From: Candidatus Gastranaerophilales bacterium
GTDB lineage: Bacteria; Cyanobacteriota; Vampirovibrionia; Gastranaerophilales; Gastranaerophilaceae
Reading direction: 5' to 3'
Assembly (NCBI GenBank): GCA_944326615.1
Contig: CALVEO010000003.1
Coordinates: 35,948-99,947, forward strand
DNA length: 64,000 bases
In this document: positions 44,852 through 53,155 of the stretch, in pieces
Layout: every line of letters begins with the position of its first letter
Position numbering within the stretch: position 1 is the first letter of the stretch
Notes under the pieces: generated by a model
Database searches by the model: none
What the model was told of the DNA's origin: nothing
What the model saw: the letters and a program-made list of their open reading frames with translations, nothing else
Translations under genes and position numbers: made by a program

Positions 44852-45526
44852 ATGAAATATAATGGTTTTACATTAGCTGAGGTTCTAATAACTTTGGGAA
44901 TTATAGGGGTTGTCGCCGCTTTGACTATGCCCGCTTTGATAGGTAATTATAAAAAACAGCAAGCGATTCAGCAGCTAAAAAAGGCTTATTCTGTTTTGTC
45001 ACAGGCGTATACACGTGCTATTGCTGATTACGGGGATTCTTCAGAATGGGATGAAATTACTCCGCAGACTGCTTTCGATTATTATGATACATATTGGAAA
45101 CCATATTTTCAAGCTCCTGTTCGGTGTTACAGGTATTCGGAATGTGGTTATGAGAGCAATACTCCGTTTTTCAAAACAAAAAAGACCGCAGATGGCTATG
45201 TAATCAGTCCTAATGCTGGTAGTGAAAATTCGCGTGTATTGTTGCATTTGAATGATGGCACATTTATTATGATTATAACAGGTTCAGGATACGGTGATGA
45301 TGACAGGCGTATTCTGGTTGATTTAAACGGTGCAAAACTGCCAAATCGTTTCGGTAATGATGTTTTCTTTTTCTTACGGGTAAACGGTAAAGGTGTTGTT
45401 CCGTATGGATATGATAAATCTGTAGATGAAGTAAACAGCGATTGTTCTAAAACAGGAAACGGATACATGTGTGCTGCAAAGTTAATGCAGGCAGGTTGGC
45501 AAATGGAAAAAGATTATCCGTTTTAA
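44852..45526 (+). CDS. Prepilin-like protein, 224 aa, behind a poly-G leader
   Basis: MKYNGFTLAEVLITLG is a short type IV prepilin leader plus hydrophobic helix, with GAGAGG eight bases before ATG 44852, so this gene can be translated on its own. The open frame also extends upstream to the poly-G leader in a different count. The globular domain has a cysteine pair (CYRYSECGYES), VDLNGAKLPNRFGNDVFFF, the motif shared by all prepilins here, and a C-terminal CAAKLMQAGWQM. It probably is a pseudopilin-like surface protein. Confidence 0.85.
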   Translation: MKYNGFTLAEVLITLGIIGVVAALTMPALIGNYKKQQAIQQLKKAYSVLSQAYTRAIADYGDSSEWDEITPQTAFDYYDTYWKPYFQAPVRCYRYSECGYESNTPFFKTKKTADGYVISPNAGSENSRVLLHLNDGTFIMIITGSGYGDDDRRILVDLNGAKLPNRFGNDVFFFLRVNGKGVVPYGYDKSVDEVNSDCSKTGNGYMCAAKLMQAGWQMEKDYPF

Positions 45527-45536
45527 TTATATTAAA

Positions 45537-45563
45537 TAAAAAGGCTCTTATGAGCCCTTTTAT
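45537..45563. terminator. Terminator between converging genes
   Basis: AAAGGCTC and GAGCCCTTT pair across TTAT, with a T-tract, between the prepilin and the COG3580-type gene. Confidence 0.75.
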
Positions 45564-46636
45564 TTTTTAGTTTCTATGTAATTCGTATTTGGAATATATG
45601 AGCTTTCGCCGTTAATTTCTATTTTATTGATAATTTTTGCTCGTTTTTTGCGGAAAAGCATATCAACAAAGGCTTCCAAACGTGTGATGAAGCCGGCTTC
45701 ACCTGTCTGTTCATCAACGGTTAAATTCAAAAGCGGTTTGTTAAAGCGTTTTGCCTGTCTTGTAATTCTTTCAATCATCAATGAATCAGGTCCGCATCCA
45801 AATGCTGTCAGGGTAATTAGCCCGTCAATTTTAATGTCTTTAAGGTAGTGTCCTGCAGCGCCTGTCATTTCGCGTTCATTTGCCCAGTACATTTCCTGCC
45901 CGAGTGCTTTAATCCCATCATCCATTTGCTCATTTGAAAGCTGTAGTGCAGAATAAACTTTTACATCCATTGCTTCCAATTTATCAAATATTTTCATTGA
46001 AGTTCTTTCATCAAAAATATTGTAGCCATGTGAAATTAATGCTATTGAAATCGGATATTCTTTTGTCTGGCTTTCGATAAAGACTTTTCCCTGTAAGGCA
46101 TAGTTCATAGCTTTTTTGTAGCTCATGCCTGATTTTGACATTATATGAAAATTGTTATAAGTTCTCCAGCCGGCTTTTGATGCTTTTTTTATGCGTTCCA
46201 TATCGGTAATTCCGAAAGGTTTTGCCATTTCTTTCAAAAATTCATAGAGTCCCTGATTTTTTTCAGATTTGTCAAGTGTTGCTTCAATCATTGTAAAGTC
46301 TTTTTTTACAACGTTTCTAACCAAATCTGGAAGTCCTCTGATTTTAGAGCAGTTGTAAATTTTCGGGGCAATTGATTGAATTGACGGTACAAATATTTTA
46401 TCAATACCTTTATCGATTAAATTCAGAACATGTCCTATGTAAACTTTTATCGGCAGACAGGTTTCAGTTACAACAAGAGCAGAACCGCTTGTCATTGTCT
46501 GTTTTGTCGTAGGATCAGAAAGCACAATTTTTATACCTAAATCCGTAAAAAATCCATAATAAAACGGGTAATTATGGTAAAAAGACATTGCGCGCGGTAT
46601 GCCTATTGTCATTTCATTATTTAAAGTTTTTTCCAC
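45560..46636 (-). CDS. COG3580-type acyl-CoA dehydratase activase-related protein
   Basis: This 358-residue DUF2229/COG3580 protein starts MTIGIPRAMSFYHNYPFYYGFF, contains VTETCLPIKVYIGHVLNL at about 52 with the conserved cysteine, and near the end has LTVDEQTGEAGFITRLEAFVDM, nearly the same as in the 380-residue COG3581-type protein at 32146. No activase domain is fused. The pair may serve a radical or iron-sulfur dependent reaction related to dehydratases, but this is not established. It stands alone with its promoter in the repeat-rich region downstream. Confidence 0.75.
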   Translation of the reverse strand: MEKTLNNEMTIGIPRAMSFYHNYPFYYGFFTDLGIKIVLSDPTTKQTMTSGSALVVTETCLPIKVYIGHVLNLIDKGIDKIFVPSIQSIAPKIYNCSKIRGLPDLVRNVVKKDFTMIEATLDKSEKNQGLYEFLKEMAKPFGITDMERIKKASKAGWRTYNNFHIMSKSGMSYKKAMNYALQGKVFIESQTKEYPISIALISHGYNIFDERTSMKIFDKLEAMDVKVYSALQLSNEQMDDGIKALGQEMYWANEREMTGAAGHYLKDIKIDGLITLTAFGCGPDSLMIERITRQAKRFNKPLLNLTVDEQTGEAGFITRLEAFVDMLFRKKRAKIINKIEINGESSYIPNTNYIETKK

Positions 46637-46714
46637 GATTATAAATCCCCTTTGTTACTTTTATAATACTTCAAAATTATAATTTTGGCTATTATTTTAT
46701 TTACAATGTTTACA

Positions 46715-47264
46715 TAAAGTATGTTATTAGAGGTGAATAAGAGAATAAGTCTTTACGGTGCGCTTTAGCGCACTAAATATATTTCTCTCTCCCCTTTGGG
46801 GAGAGAGTTGGAGAGAGGGGCTGTTTTATAAAATATTATGTAATTGAAAAAATAACCCCTCTCTTGGGAGAGGGATAAAGGGAGAAGGTTTTGTTATGCG
46901 GGAACTATGCGTCCCCGCACCCCGCACCAAATATTCTTTTTCTTTTTTGCGATGAAAAGAAAAAGAATATTGGATAAGAAAAAGAAACACGCTGACTGCT
47001 TAATTACTGCTAAACTCAACCCGAAACGAGTGAACTCGCTATACTTTGTCATTCCGAACTCGTTTCGGAATCTCTTTTACCGCTCAGACAGCACTCGTTT
47101 TGCTGTTGTTTCGTTAAGCAGTAATTATTGAGAGATAATAATTTATATATTATTTAACCCTCCCTGATTAGGTAAGGTAACTGTTTTTCGTGCGCTAAAG
47201 CGCACCGTAAAGACTTATTTTCTTATTCACCTATTTACTTATTCACCTCTAATAACATACTTTA
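46715..47264. mobile_element. 550-bp gene-free element with ~59-bp terminal inverted repeats
   Basis: The left arm 46715-46773 (TAAAGTATGTTATTAG...GCGCTTTAGCGCAC) is the near-exact reverse complement of the right arm 47190-47264, which carries one extra 16-base repeat unit. The core has palindromic repeats of the CTCTCCCCTTTGGGGAGAG type, a 17-bp perfect hairpin (arms 46930-46946 and 46955-46971), CCGAAACGAGT/ACTCGTTTCGG arms, and GTCATTCCGAACTCGTTTCGGAAT. I see no transposase or convincing gene. It fits a MITE-like or composite nonautonomous element in the gap 46637-47300. Confidence 0.6.
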
Positions 47265-47300
47265 TGTTTATAGTAAAATTAATTTTGTAAAGGAGTTGTA

Positions 47301-48050
47301 ATGCCGCATTTTTTTATAAATTCTAATGACGTTATAAATAATAGGATTGTTATATCAGATAAAGACAATTTTAATCATATTGCAAAATCTCTGCGGATTA
47401 AAAAAGGTGAAAAACTTCTCTTGATTGACGAAAATCAAATTCAATACGAAACTGTTGTTGAAGAGATTACAAACAAGGAAATAACAGTTTATGTTGAAAA
47501 TAGTTATTACTCTAATAGAAGGTTGGATTTTAGATTATACCTTGCGCAAAGTCCACTCAGAAGTGATGCACAAATATGCATTATTGAAAAAGCAACCGAA
47601 CTCGGTGCAGATGGTGTTTATCCTGTTTATACTGATAATTGTTCTCTCAGCCCAAATGTTATCGAAAAGAAAATTCCAAAATGGCAGAGAATTATGCTTG
47701 AAGCTTCTAAGCAGTGTGAAAGAGCATACATTCCGACATGTTACGGGTTGACTAATTTATTAAATATTATACAATTAAAAAATGAAGGCTATAAAGTTAT
47801 TGCATTTTGCGAACGCTGTGCAAAACTTTCTCTGCATGAATATTGTTCTGTAAATCCTATTCAGTCAGGAGAAAACATTGTGATAATTGTAGGACCCGAA
47901 GGCGGTTTTTCCCAGCAGGAATTTAAACTTTTTGAAGATAACAAGGTGCCTATGCTGACTCTTGGAGATCTTATATTAAAAGCAGATACAGCCGTTACCG
48001 TAGCTTTAGGAAATGTAATTTATGAATTCGAAAATTATAGAAAAAATTAA
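47301..48050 (+). CDS. rsmE: 16S rRNA (uracil-1498-N3)-methyltransferase
   Basis: RsmE methylates U1498 in 16S rRNA with S-adenosylmethionine. The 249-residue SPOUT enzyme begins with a PUA-like domain (HFFINSNDV...IRITKKGEKLLLID-type segment at about 34-50). The knotted C-terminal domain has KATELGADGVYPVYTD, RIMLEASKQCERAYIP, and the SAM-binding IIVGPEGGFSQQE followed by LGDLILKADTAV. The end overlaps the next gene by 29 bases. Confidence 0.95.
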   Translation: MPHFFINSNDVINNRIVISDKDNFNHIAKSLRIKKGEKLLLIDENQIQYETVVEEITNKEITVYVENSYYSNRRLDFRLYLAQSPLRSDAQICIIEKATELGADGVYPVYTDNCSLSPNVIEKKIPKWQRIMLEASKQCERAYIPTCYGLTNLLNIIQLKNEGYKVIAFCERCAKLSLHEYCSVNPIQSGENIVIIVGPEGGFSQQEFKLFEDNKVPMLTLGDLILKADTAVTVALGNVIYEFENYRKN

Positions 48051-49419
48051 ATCTGATAGAATTTTATCTAAAATAACAGAAAAGTTTGACAATCAAATTT
48101 TTCTTGTCGGCGGTGCTGTGAGAGATTATTATATGGGATTGGAGAGCACTGACAGAGATATTATTGTTATGGATGAAGATGCAAGAGAATTTGCATTAAA
48201 GCTTAAAGATTTGTTTGATGCGACATTTGTACCTCTTGATGAAGAAAATAAAATTTACAGGCTGGTTTTGCCTGATAAAATTAATTATATTGATGTAACA
48301 AATCCTGCCGGAAATTCTATTGAAAAAGACTTGATGCGTCGTGATTTGACGATAAATGCGATTGCCGTAAATATAAAAACAGGTGATGTAATTGACATAT
48401 CAGGCGGTGTTACGGATATAAAAAATAAATGTATAAATTATGTTAATGAATTGAATTTTGTGGATGATCCGTTAAGACTTTTGAGGGTATACCGTTTTCA
48501 AGCTTTATACGGGTTTCAGCTTGCACCGGAAACTATTAATGCAGTGTGCAAATATTCTGATTTAATCCATAAACCTGCTGTTGAGCGTATAAATTATGAA
48601 ATTTTGAAACTTTTCAGCGGGCAATATGCACATGTCGCTCTTGAAAACATGAATAAAACATGGCTGTTGGAAGAAATTTTTCCGTTCGTCAAAGAGTTAA
48701 AACAGGTTCCACCGAACGCTCATCACCATTTGGATTTGTTTCATCATTCAATTGAAACAGTGAAACAAATTCAAAATTTGTACAATGAATCTTCTGATGT
48801 TATCAAAGAGCATCTTAACAGAATAGATTTTGGCGGTTTTTCACGACTTGCTCATTTAAAGCTTGCAGGATTTATGCATGATATCGGCAAGTTTTCAACG
48901 TGGACTATAGAGGAAGGAAAGCATAGATTTATAAAGCATGATGATGTCGGTGCGAAAATGTCTGTTAAGATATTAAAAGATTTGCATTTTTCTAATAAAC
49001 AGATTGATTATATTTCTTCAATGATAAAATATCACATTTATCCTTCGCATGTAATGACTTCTCCTCAAATAACAGAAAAAATTATGATGCGTTATGTTAG
49101 AAAAATGGATATAAATTCAATTGATGCTATAATTTTAGCTCAGGCAGACAGACTATCGGCACGCGGTCCTGAAATTACCGATGAAATAGTAGAGCGCAAT
49201 ATTACATCTCTAAATATGCTTTTGCGTTTTTATCTTGAAGCTAGAGAGACTCTAAAACCTCTTCCGAAATTGTTGGACGGCAACGATGTTATGAAGATTT
49301 TGAATATAAAGCCTTCTAAAAAACTGGGTGAAATTATGGAGGCTTTGCATGAAGCTCAAATTTCAGGGGATGTTATGACGCGTGACCATGCTGTTGAATT
49401 TGTAAAAAAATTAGTTTAA
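48022..49419 (+). CDS. CCA tRNA nucleotidyltransferase/poly(A) polymerase with HD domain
   Basis: This class II nucleotidyltransferase adds or repairs the tRNA CCA end, or adds poly(A). The 465-residue protein begins with LVGGAVRDYYMG at about 28, followed by the catalytic STDRDIIV pair and RRDLTINAIAV at about 108, which bind metal and nucleotide. A C-terminal HD domain (HHLDLFHHSIETV at about 234, FMHDIGKFST at about 283) is present, common in cyanobacterial and many bacterial members, and it may have phosphatase activity. It overlaps rsmE by 29 bases. Confidence 0.88.
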   Translation: MNSKIIEKIKSDRILSKITEKFDNQIFLVGGAVRDYYMGLESTDRDIIVMDEDAREFALKLKDLFDATFVPLDEENKIYRLVLPDKINYIDVTNPAGNSIEKDLMRRDLTINAIAVNIKTGDVIDISGGVTDIKNKCINYVNELNFVDDPLRLLRVYRFQALYGFQLAPETINAVCKYSDLIHKPAVERINYEILKLFSGQYAHVALENMNKTWLLEEIFPFVKELKQVPPNAHHHLDLFHHSIETVKQIQNLYNESSDVIKEHLNRIDFGGFSRLAHLKLAGFMHDIGKFSTWTIEEGKHRFIKHDDVGAKMSVKILKDLHFSNKQIDYISSMIKYHIYPSHVMTSPQITEKIMMRYVRKMDINSIDAIILAQADRLSARGPEITDEIVERNITSLNMLLRFYLEARETLKPLPKLLDGNDVMKILNIKPSKKLGEIMEALHEAQISGDVMTRDHAVEFVKKLV

Positions 49420-49714
49420 TGTATATTTTGTCTATATAAATCTAAAATATTAAGCGTAATCTTTACAATTATTTACAAAATTTTTTATTAAATTTTTAAT
49501 GAATTATTATCTTTTTTATTATTTTTTCTAAAGTTTTTTCATGAAATTTTATAAAATTAGTTTAATATTTTTCTATTTTTAATAAAAAAATCAAAAAATC
49601 TTCTTAATATCTCCTTAACAATTCCCGAAAATATGGCAATTTTTTTTATTGAGAGCTTTTAATATGATTGTGTCATTGGTATAATAGGTGTGAAGTTTTT
49701 AACCAGACTATATT
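49420..49714. other. AT-rich gap before the tandem membrane-protein pair
   Basis: A very AT-rich 295-base stretch with no gene. It holds a GCAATTT (49636-49642) with TAATAT at 49660-49665 upstream of the 576-residue protein, a match to the shared promoter seen before the glycine-zipper genes. A separate TATAAT lies at 49680-49685. Confidence 0.5.
49636..49665 (+). promoter_or_regulatory. Shared GCAATTT-type promoter, copy 5 (plus strand)
   Basis: GCAATTT, 17 bases, TAATAT. This is the only plus-strand copy. Confidence 0.35.
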
Positions 49715-51445
49715 ATGTTAGAAAAAGTTAGTTTAGCTAGTATAAATAGAAACAATACCCCGCAAGCGGGTAATGATGCGCAAAAAAATCCGGCATTTAA
49801 AGGCGGATTGGCTGATTTGCCTATTTTATTGGTTCAGCAGTGCGAGAAACAGCCTATGGTAAATGTTTCTGTGCTCGATTTATCAACAGCTATCATTCCC
49901 CGTACAATTGTTGAAACAAAAGAGTCAAACAGTTATGCCGGGTTTGAGGCTTTTAGACGTGAATCTTCAGGGCTTATTGTCAACTGTTTAATCCCTAGTT
50001 TTATAGTAATGGGTGTTGCGTCGCTTTTGCAGCGTCCGATTATGGGTGGTTTTCATAAGGCTAACCTTATTAATACCTGGGCAAACGGGGATTCTATAGA
50101 TAAAATTCATAAATTCTACTCTCAAGCTAAAGGTGCTACACCGGAAGAAAAAATTTACAACACTTTTAGGGATGAACTTGGTAGTCTTTCAGGGGTTGAC
50201 GCTCATACAACCAAACATTTTGACGAAATACTTGATATTAAAAAAGATAAAAACGGTAATTTTGTCGGTAAAATCGGAAACGAAAAAGTCCATAATGCTG
50301 TTAACGAGTTTGTAAAACTTACTCAATCAGACAAATACAGCTCTAAACAGTTTAAAAAAGCTTACAGAGATATTGTTGAAGAAACTCTTGTCGCTGAAAA
50401 TATTAAATTCCATGGTGATAAAGGATATTTTTCAAATAACCTTGAATCTCTTTGTGAAGATACAGTTAAGATGCTTAGAGGTGTTGTAAAAGAAAATATT
50501 ACGGATGCTGATAAACTTACCAAATATTTTAATAAGGCTAAAAAACTTGTAAACTGGAAAAGTATCGGTGGTTTAGGCATAATAATTCCGCTTGCAATTT
50601 CAATGCAGCCTATTAACAGATGGATTACACGTAAAACTTCAGGAAGAAAAGGCGCTCCGATTTATAAAGATTTTAACAAAGATACCGAGCATAAAGAGCT
50701 TACTCCTAAAGAAAAAAGAGAACTGCTTGCACAGAAATTTATTTCCATTGGTTCTATGATTGGTGTGTGCGGTCTTTCTATGTTTATGGACAGACCTGTA
50801 TTGAAAAATATTTTCCAGTTTAAAGGGATTTTCCCGACAATGGATCAGGCAAGAATAATTTCTACAGCCACATTTGCAAGCCGTATGGGCGCTTCTGAAG
50901 ACAAAAATGAATTGCGTGAAGCAACTGTGCGTGATATTGCTACATTCTCAAGTTTTTATTTCCTTGGTGATTATGTGGCAAAAGGTATTGCAACATATTT
51001 AGAACATAAACATAAAAAAGACGGTGTACATCTGATAAACAGGCTAAAAGAAGCTCCGGATAAAGATGCTAATATGTTCAAAAAATTCTGGCACTGGGCT
51101 AAACATACATCTTTGAAATCTTCAGATGAACTTGCAACACATAATGACAAACGCTTGAGAACTATCTGTCAGATTGGCAATATTGTATTCTCATTGCTTG
51201 CTTTAGGTGTGTTTATACCGTTATATACAAGGTCGAAAACAAATAAAAAACATGCAGCTGAACTTGCGAAAATGGAAGCGGAAAAACAAAATAATTCTGC
51301 CTCCTTAAACGCATCCTCCCCCACAGGGGGGCGAACATCCGCGTCGTCTGTTACGGCAGAGAATTTATCTTCTGTTGCTGCTGATGAATTCTCAAAATCT
51401 TTAATCAAGGATAACACTGCGTTTAAGTCATTTTTTAATTCGTAA
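49715..51445 (+). CDS. Multi-span membrane protein, 576 aa (tandem paralog 1)
   Basis: I do not recognise a family. The N-terminal 30 residues are polar and end in NPAFKGG. This is followed by an IIPRTIVETKE..FEAFRRESSGL segment, a hydrophobic helix (IPSFIVMGVASLL), a long soluble middle, then four or more helices (GLGIIIPLAISMQPINRW, FISIGSMIGVCGLSMF, FSSFYFLGDYVAKG, IGNIVFSLLALGVFIPLY). It shares these segments in order with the next protein, so they are tandem paralogs. A GC-rich palindrome (CCTCCCCCACAGGGGGG) near 51318 encodes SSPTGGRTSASS in the C-terminal low-complexity tail. Confidence 0.75.
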   Translation: MLEKVSLASINRNNTPQAGNDAQKNPAFKGGLADLPILLVQQCEKQPMVNVSVLDLSTAIIPRTIVETKESNSYAGFEAFRRESSGLIVNCLIPSFIVMGVASLLQRPIMGGFHKANLINTWANGDSIDKIHKFYSQAKGATPEEKIYNTFRDELGSLSGVDAHTTKHFDEILDIKKDKNGNFVGKIGNEKVHNAVNEFVKLTQSDKYSSKQFKKAYRDIVEETLVAENIKFHGDKGYFSNNLESLCEDTVKMLRGVVKENITDADKLTKYFNKAKKLVNWKSIGGLGIIIPLAISMQPINRWITRKTSGRKGAPIYKDFNKDTEHKELTPKEKRELLAQKFISIGSMIGVCGLSMFMDRPVLKNIFQFKGIFPTMDQARIISTATFASRMGASEDKNELREATVRDIATFSSFYFLGDYVAKGIATYLEHKHKKDGVHLINRLKEAPDKDANMFKKFWHWAKHTSLKSSDELATHNDKRLRTICQIGNIVFSLLALGVFIPLYTRSKTNKKHAAELAKMEAEKQNNSASLNASSPTGGRTSASSVTAENLSSVAADEFSKSLIKDNTAFKSFFNS

Positions 51446-51459
51446 GGAGAAAATTAATT

Positions 51460-53127
51460 ATGAAAATTCAACAAACTACCCCGCAAATACAACAAAATCA
51501 ATATAGAAAAAGTAATAACGTTCAATTTACAGGTGCTTTTGACGCGTTTACAATGAGTCTCAGGTTTCTTGAAACAAATCAAGCCTGGGGCGCAAACCTT
51601 GTAGATGTCGGTTCAATGGTTATACCTCGTTCTGCTATTGACCTTGCTAACAGAGGACCTGCAGCAGGTATGGAAACTGTACGAAGAGAAGGCTCCGGTA
51701 CGGCAAACCATTCTCTTGTCGGTGTATATGGAACTATTGCAGGTGCCGCTCTTGCAGCTGCTTTGAATAATAAATACGGTATTAAAGCTCAAAAAATGTT
51801 TGTTGATGATGATACACTTGAACTTTTAGGAAAAGCCTGGGATAAACAGGTTAAGGCAGGGAATAAAGAGCCTCTTAAAGAGTATTTGAAAGATGTTTTT
51901 GCCTCTGCAGAAACTCGTGTTGGCGATGACTGGATTAAAATTCCTGAAAATAAATTGAATGATGTAGTTAATAAATTTAATGAAGTGCTTAGTATAAAAG
52001 AGTCGCCGATTACAATTTCTAAAGATTTAAAGGCTTACGCACGTTCTGTAATTACACATGCAACAGGTTCTGAAAATACTTACAGACTTGCTAAAGATCA
52101 AAAAACTTCTTCTATTGAAAATATTTTAGAAAGTGTTTATAACGTTACCAGAACATTCGTAAACAAAAATGAAAACATTACTAATGCATTTATGGATGAT
52201 TTGAAAAATAATAAATATCTTGCAGATTTGAAGCGTATGAATCTCGGCCGTTCGCTTCTGGGTATTGGTATTGCTTCTGCAATTGGTATGTCAATTCAAC
52301 CGTTGAATATTTATTTAACCAAGAAAAAAACAGGCAGTGATGGTTTCGTAGGAGTAGAAGGAAGGGAAAAAGATAACTCAGGTGCTTTTAAAGCATTAAA
52401 AGCAGGGGCTGCCGCATTATTTGGCGGTGCTGTTATATCTACTATAGGACTTGACGGCGGTGTAAAAGGAATTTTGAAAAAAATTCAGTTTAAAGGGCTT
52501 GTACCGACTTTGGATCAGTTCAAATTTATTTACGGCGTTACTATTATGTCAAGATTTTTGGTCGCAAGGGATAAAGATGAACTTAGAGAATCTGTCGTAA
52601 AAGATGTTTTGGGCTTCTTTAACTGGCTTGTTCTCGGTAATTTTGTTGCTAAAATGACTGCAAATGCTATGGATCAAAACTTGTTGAACTACAGCGAAAA
52701 AGAACATGGAAAAGGTTTCTTCAATAAAATAATTAAAGCTCCTATGGTATCAAGAGATGAAGTCCTTTACAGAGGCTTGAAAGCCGCAGGAATTGACTCT
52801 GTTGAAAATGGCAAAGCTTTATCATTTAAACAGTTAATGAAAAAACTTTCGTCTTCTCAGGTAAGTGAAGCTATTAGAAAAGAAACAAAAGGTAAATTAA
52901 GAGCATTAAATATTGCTCAGGTAGCAGGTTACTTATATTCCGGACTTGTTCTCGGTGTCGGTATTCCAAAACTTAATATTTACATGACAAATAAATCAGA
53001 AGAAAAGCGCAAAGCAAAAATTGCGGCTCAAAAAGCTAAACAGCAGCCGGCTCAGCCATCAGCAAGTGACCAGTACCAGGCCATGATTAAACCTGAAAAT
53101 CTGGCTTTCTTAAGCAGCCAGATGTAA
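51460..53127 (+). CDS. Multi-span membrane protein, 555 aa (tandem paralog 2)
   Basis: This is the paralog of the upstream protein. Its N-terminus again has a polar stretch ending in NVQFTGAF, followed by VIPRSAIDLANRGPAAGMETVRREGSG, then a helix and a long middle. The later helices (GIASAIGMSIQPLNIYL, AALFGGAVISTIGL, FFNWLVLGNFVAKM, GYLYSGLVLGVGIPKLN) match those of the 576-residue protein. KGLVPTLDQFKFIYG and RDKDELRESVVKDV match KGIFPTMDQARIIS and EDKNELREATVRDI. The tail is Gln/Ala/Lys-rich. The function is unknown. It follows the paralog by 14 bases with AAGGAG before the start. Confidence 0.75.
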   Translation: MKIQQTTPQIQQNQYRKSNNVQFTGAFDAFTMSLRFLETNQAWGANLVDVGSMVIPRSAIDLANRGPAAGMETVRREGSGTANHSLVGVYGTIAGAALAAALNNKYGIKAQKMFVDDDTLELLGKAWDKQVKAGNKEPLKEYLKDVFASAETRVGDDWIKIPENKLNDVVNKFNEVLSIKESPITISKDLKAYARSVITHATGSENTYRLAKDQKTSSIENILESVYNVTRTFVNKNENITNAFMDDLKNNKYLADLKRMNLGRSLLGIGIASAIGMSIQPLNIYLTKKKTGSDGFVGVEGREKDNSGAFKALKAGAAALFGGAVISTIGLDGGVKGILKKIQFKGLVPTLDQFKFIYGVTIMSRFLVARDKDELRESVVKDVLGFFNWLVLGNFVAKMTANAMDQNLLNYSEKEHGKGFFNKIIKAPMVSRDEVLYRGLKAAGIDSVENGKALSFKQLMKKLSSSQVSEAIRKETKGKLRALNIAQVAGYLYSGLVLGVGIPKLNIYMTNKSEEKRKAKIAAQKAKQQPAQPSASDQYQAMIKPENLAFLSSQM

Positions 53128-53155
53128 TCAGGGATATTTTGACTGTTCTATATAT

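Noticed and set aside
46907..47131. Open frame in the inverted-repeat element
   Set aside because: It runs through palindromic repeats, has a poly-Phe run from the T-tracts, no RBS, and no protein-like composition.
46715..47264. Complete insertion sequence
   Set aside because: There is no transposase or other gene inside, only palindromic repeats and inverted ends; at most a nonautonomous element.
51310..51340. GC-rich palindrome in the 576-residue protein as a regulatory site
   Set aside because: It is in frame in a low-complexity tail and has no start or promoter; it is more likely a small repeat insertion or ordinary coding sequence.
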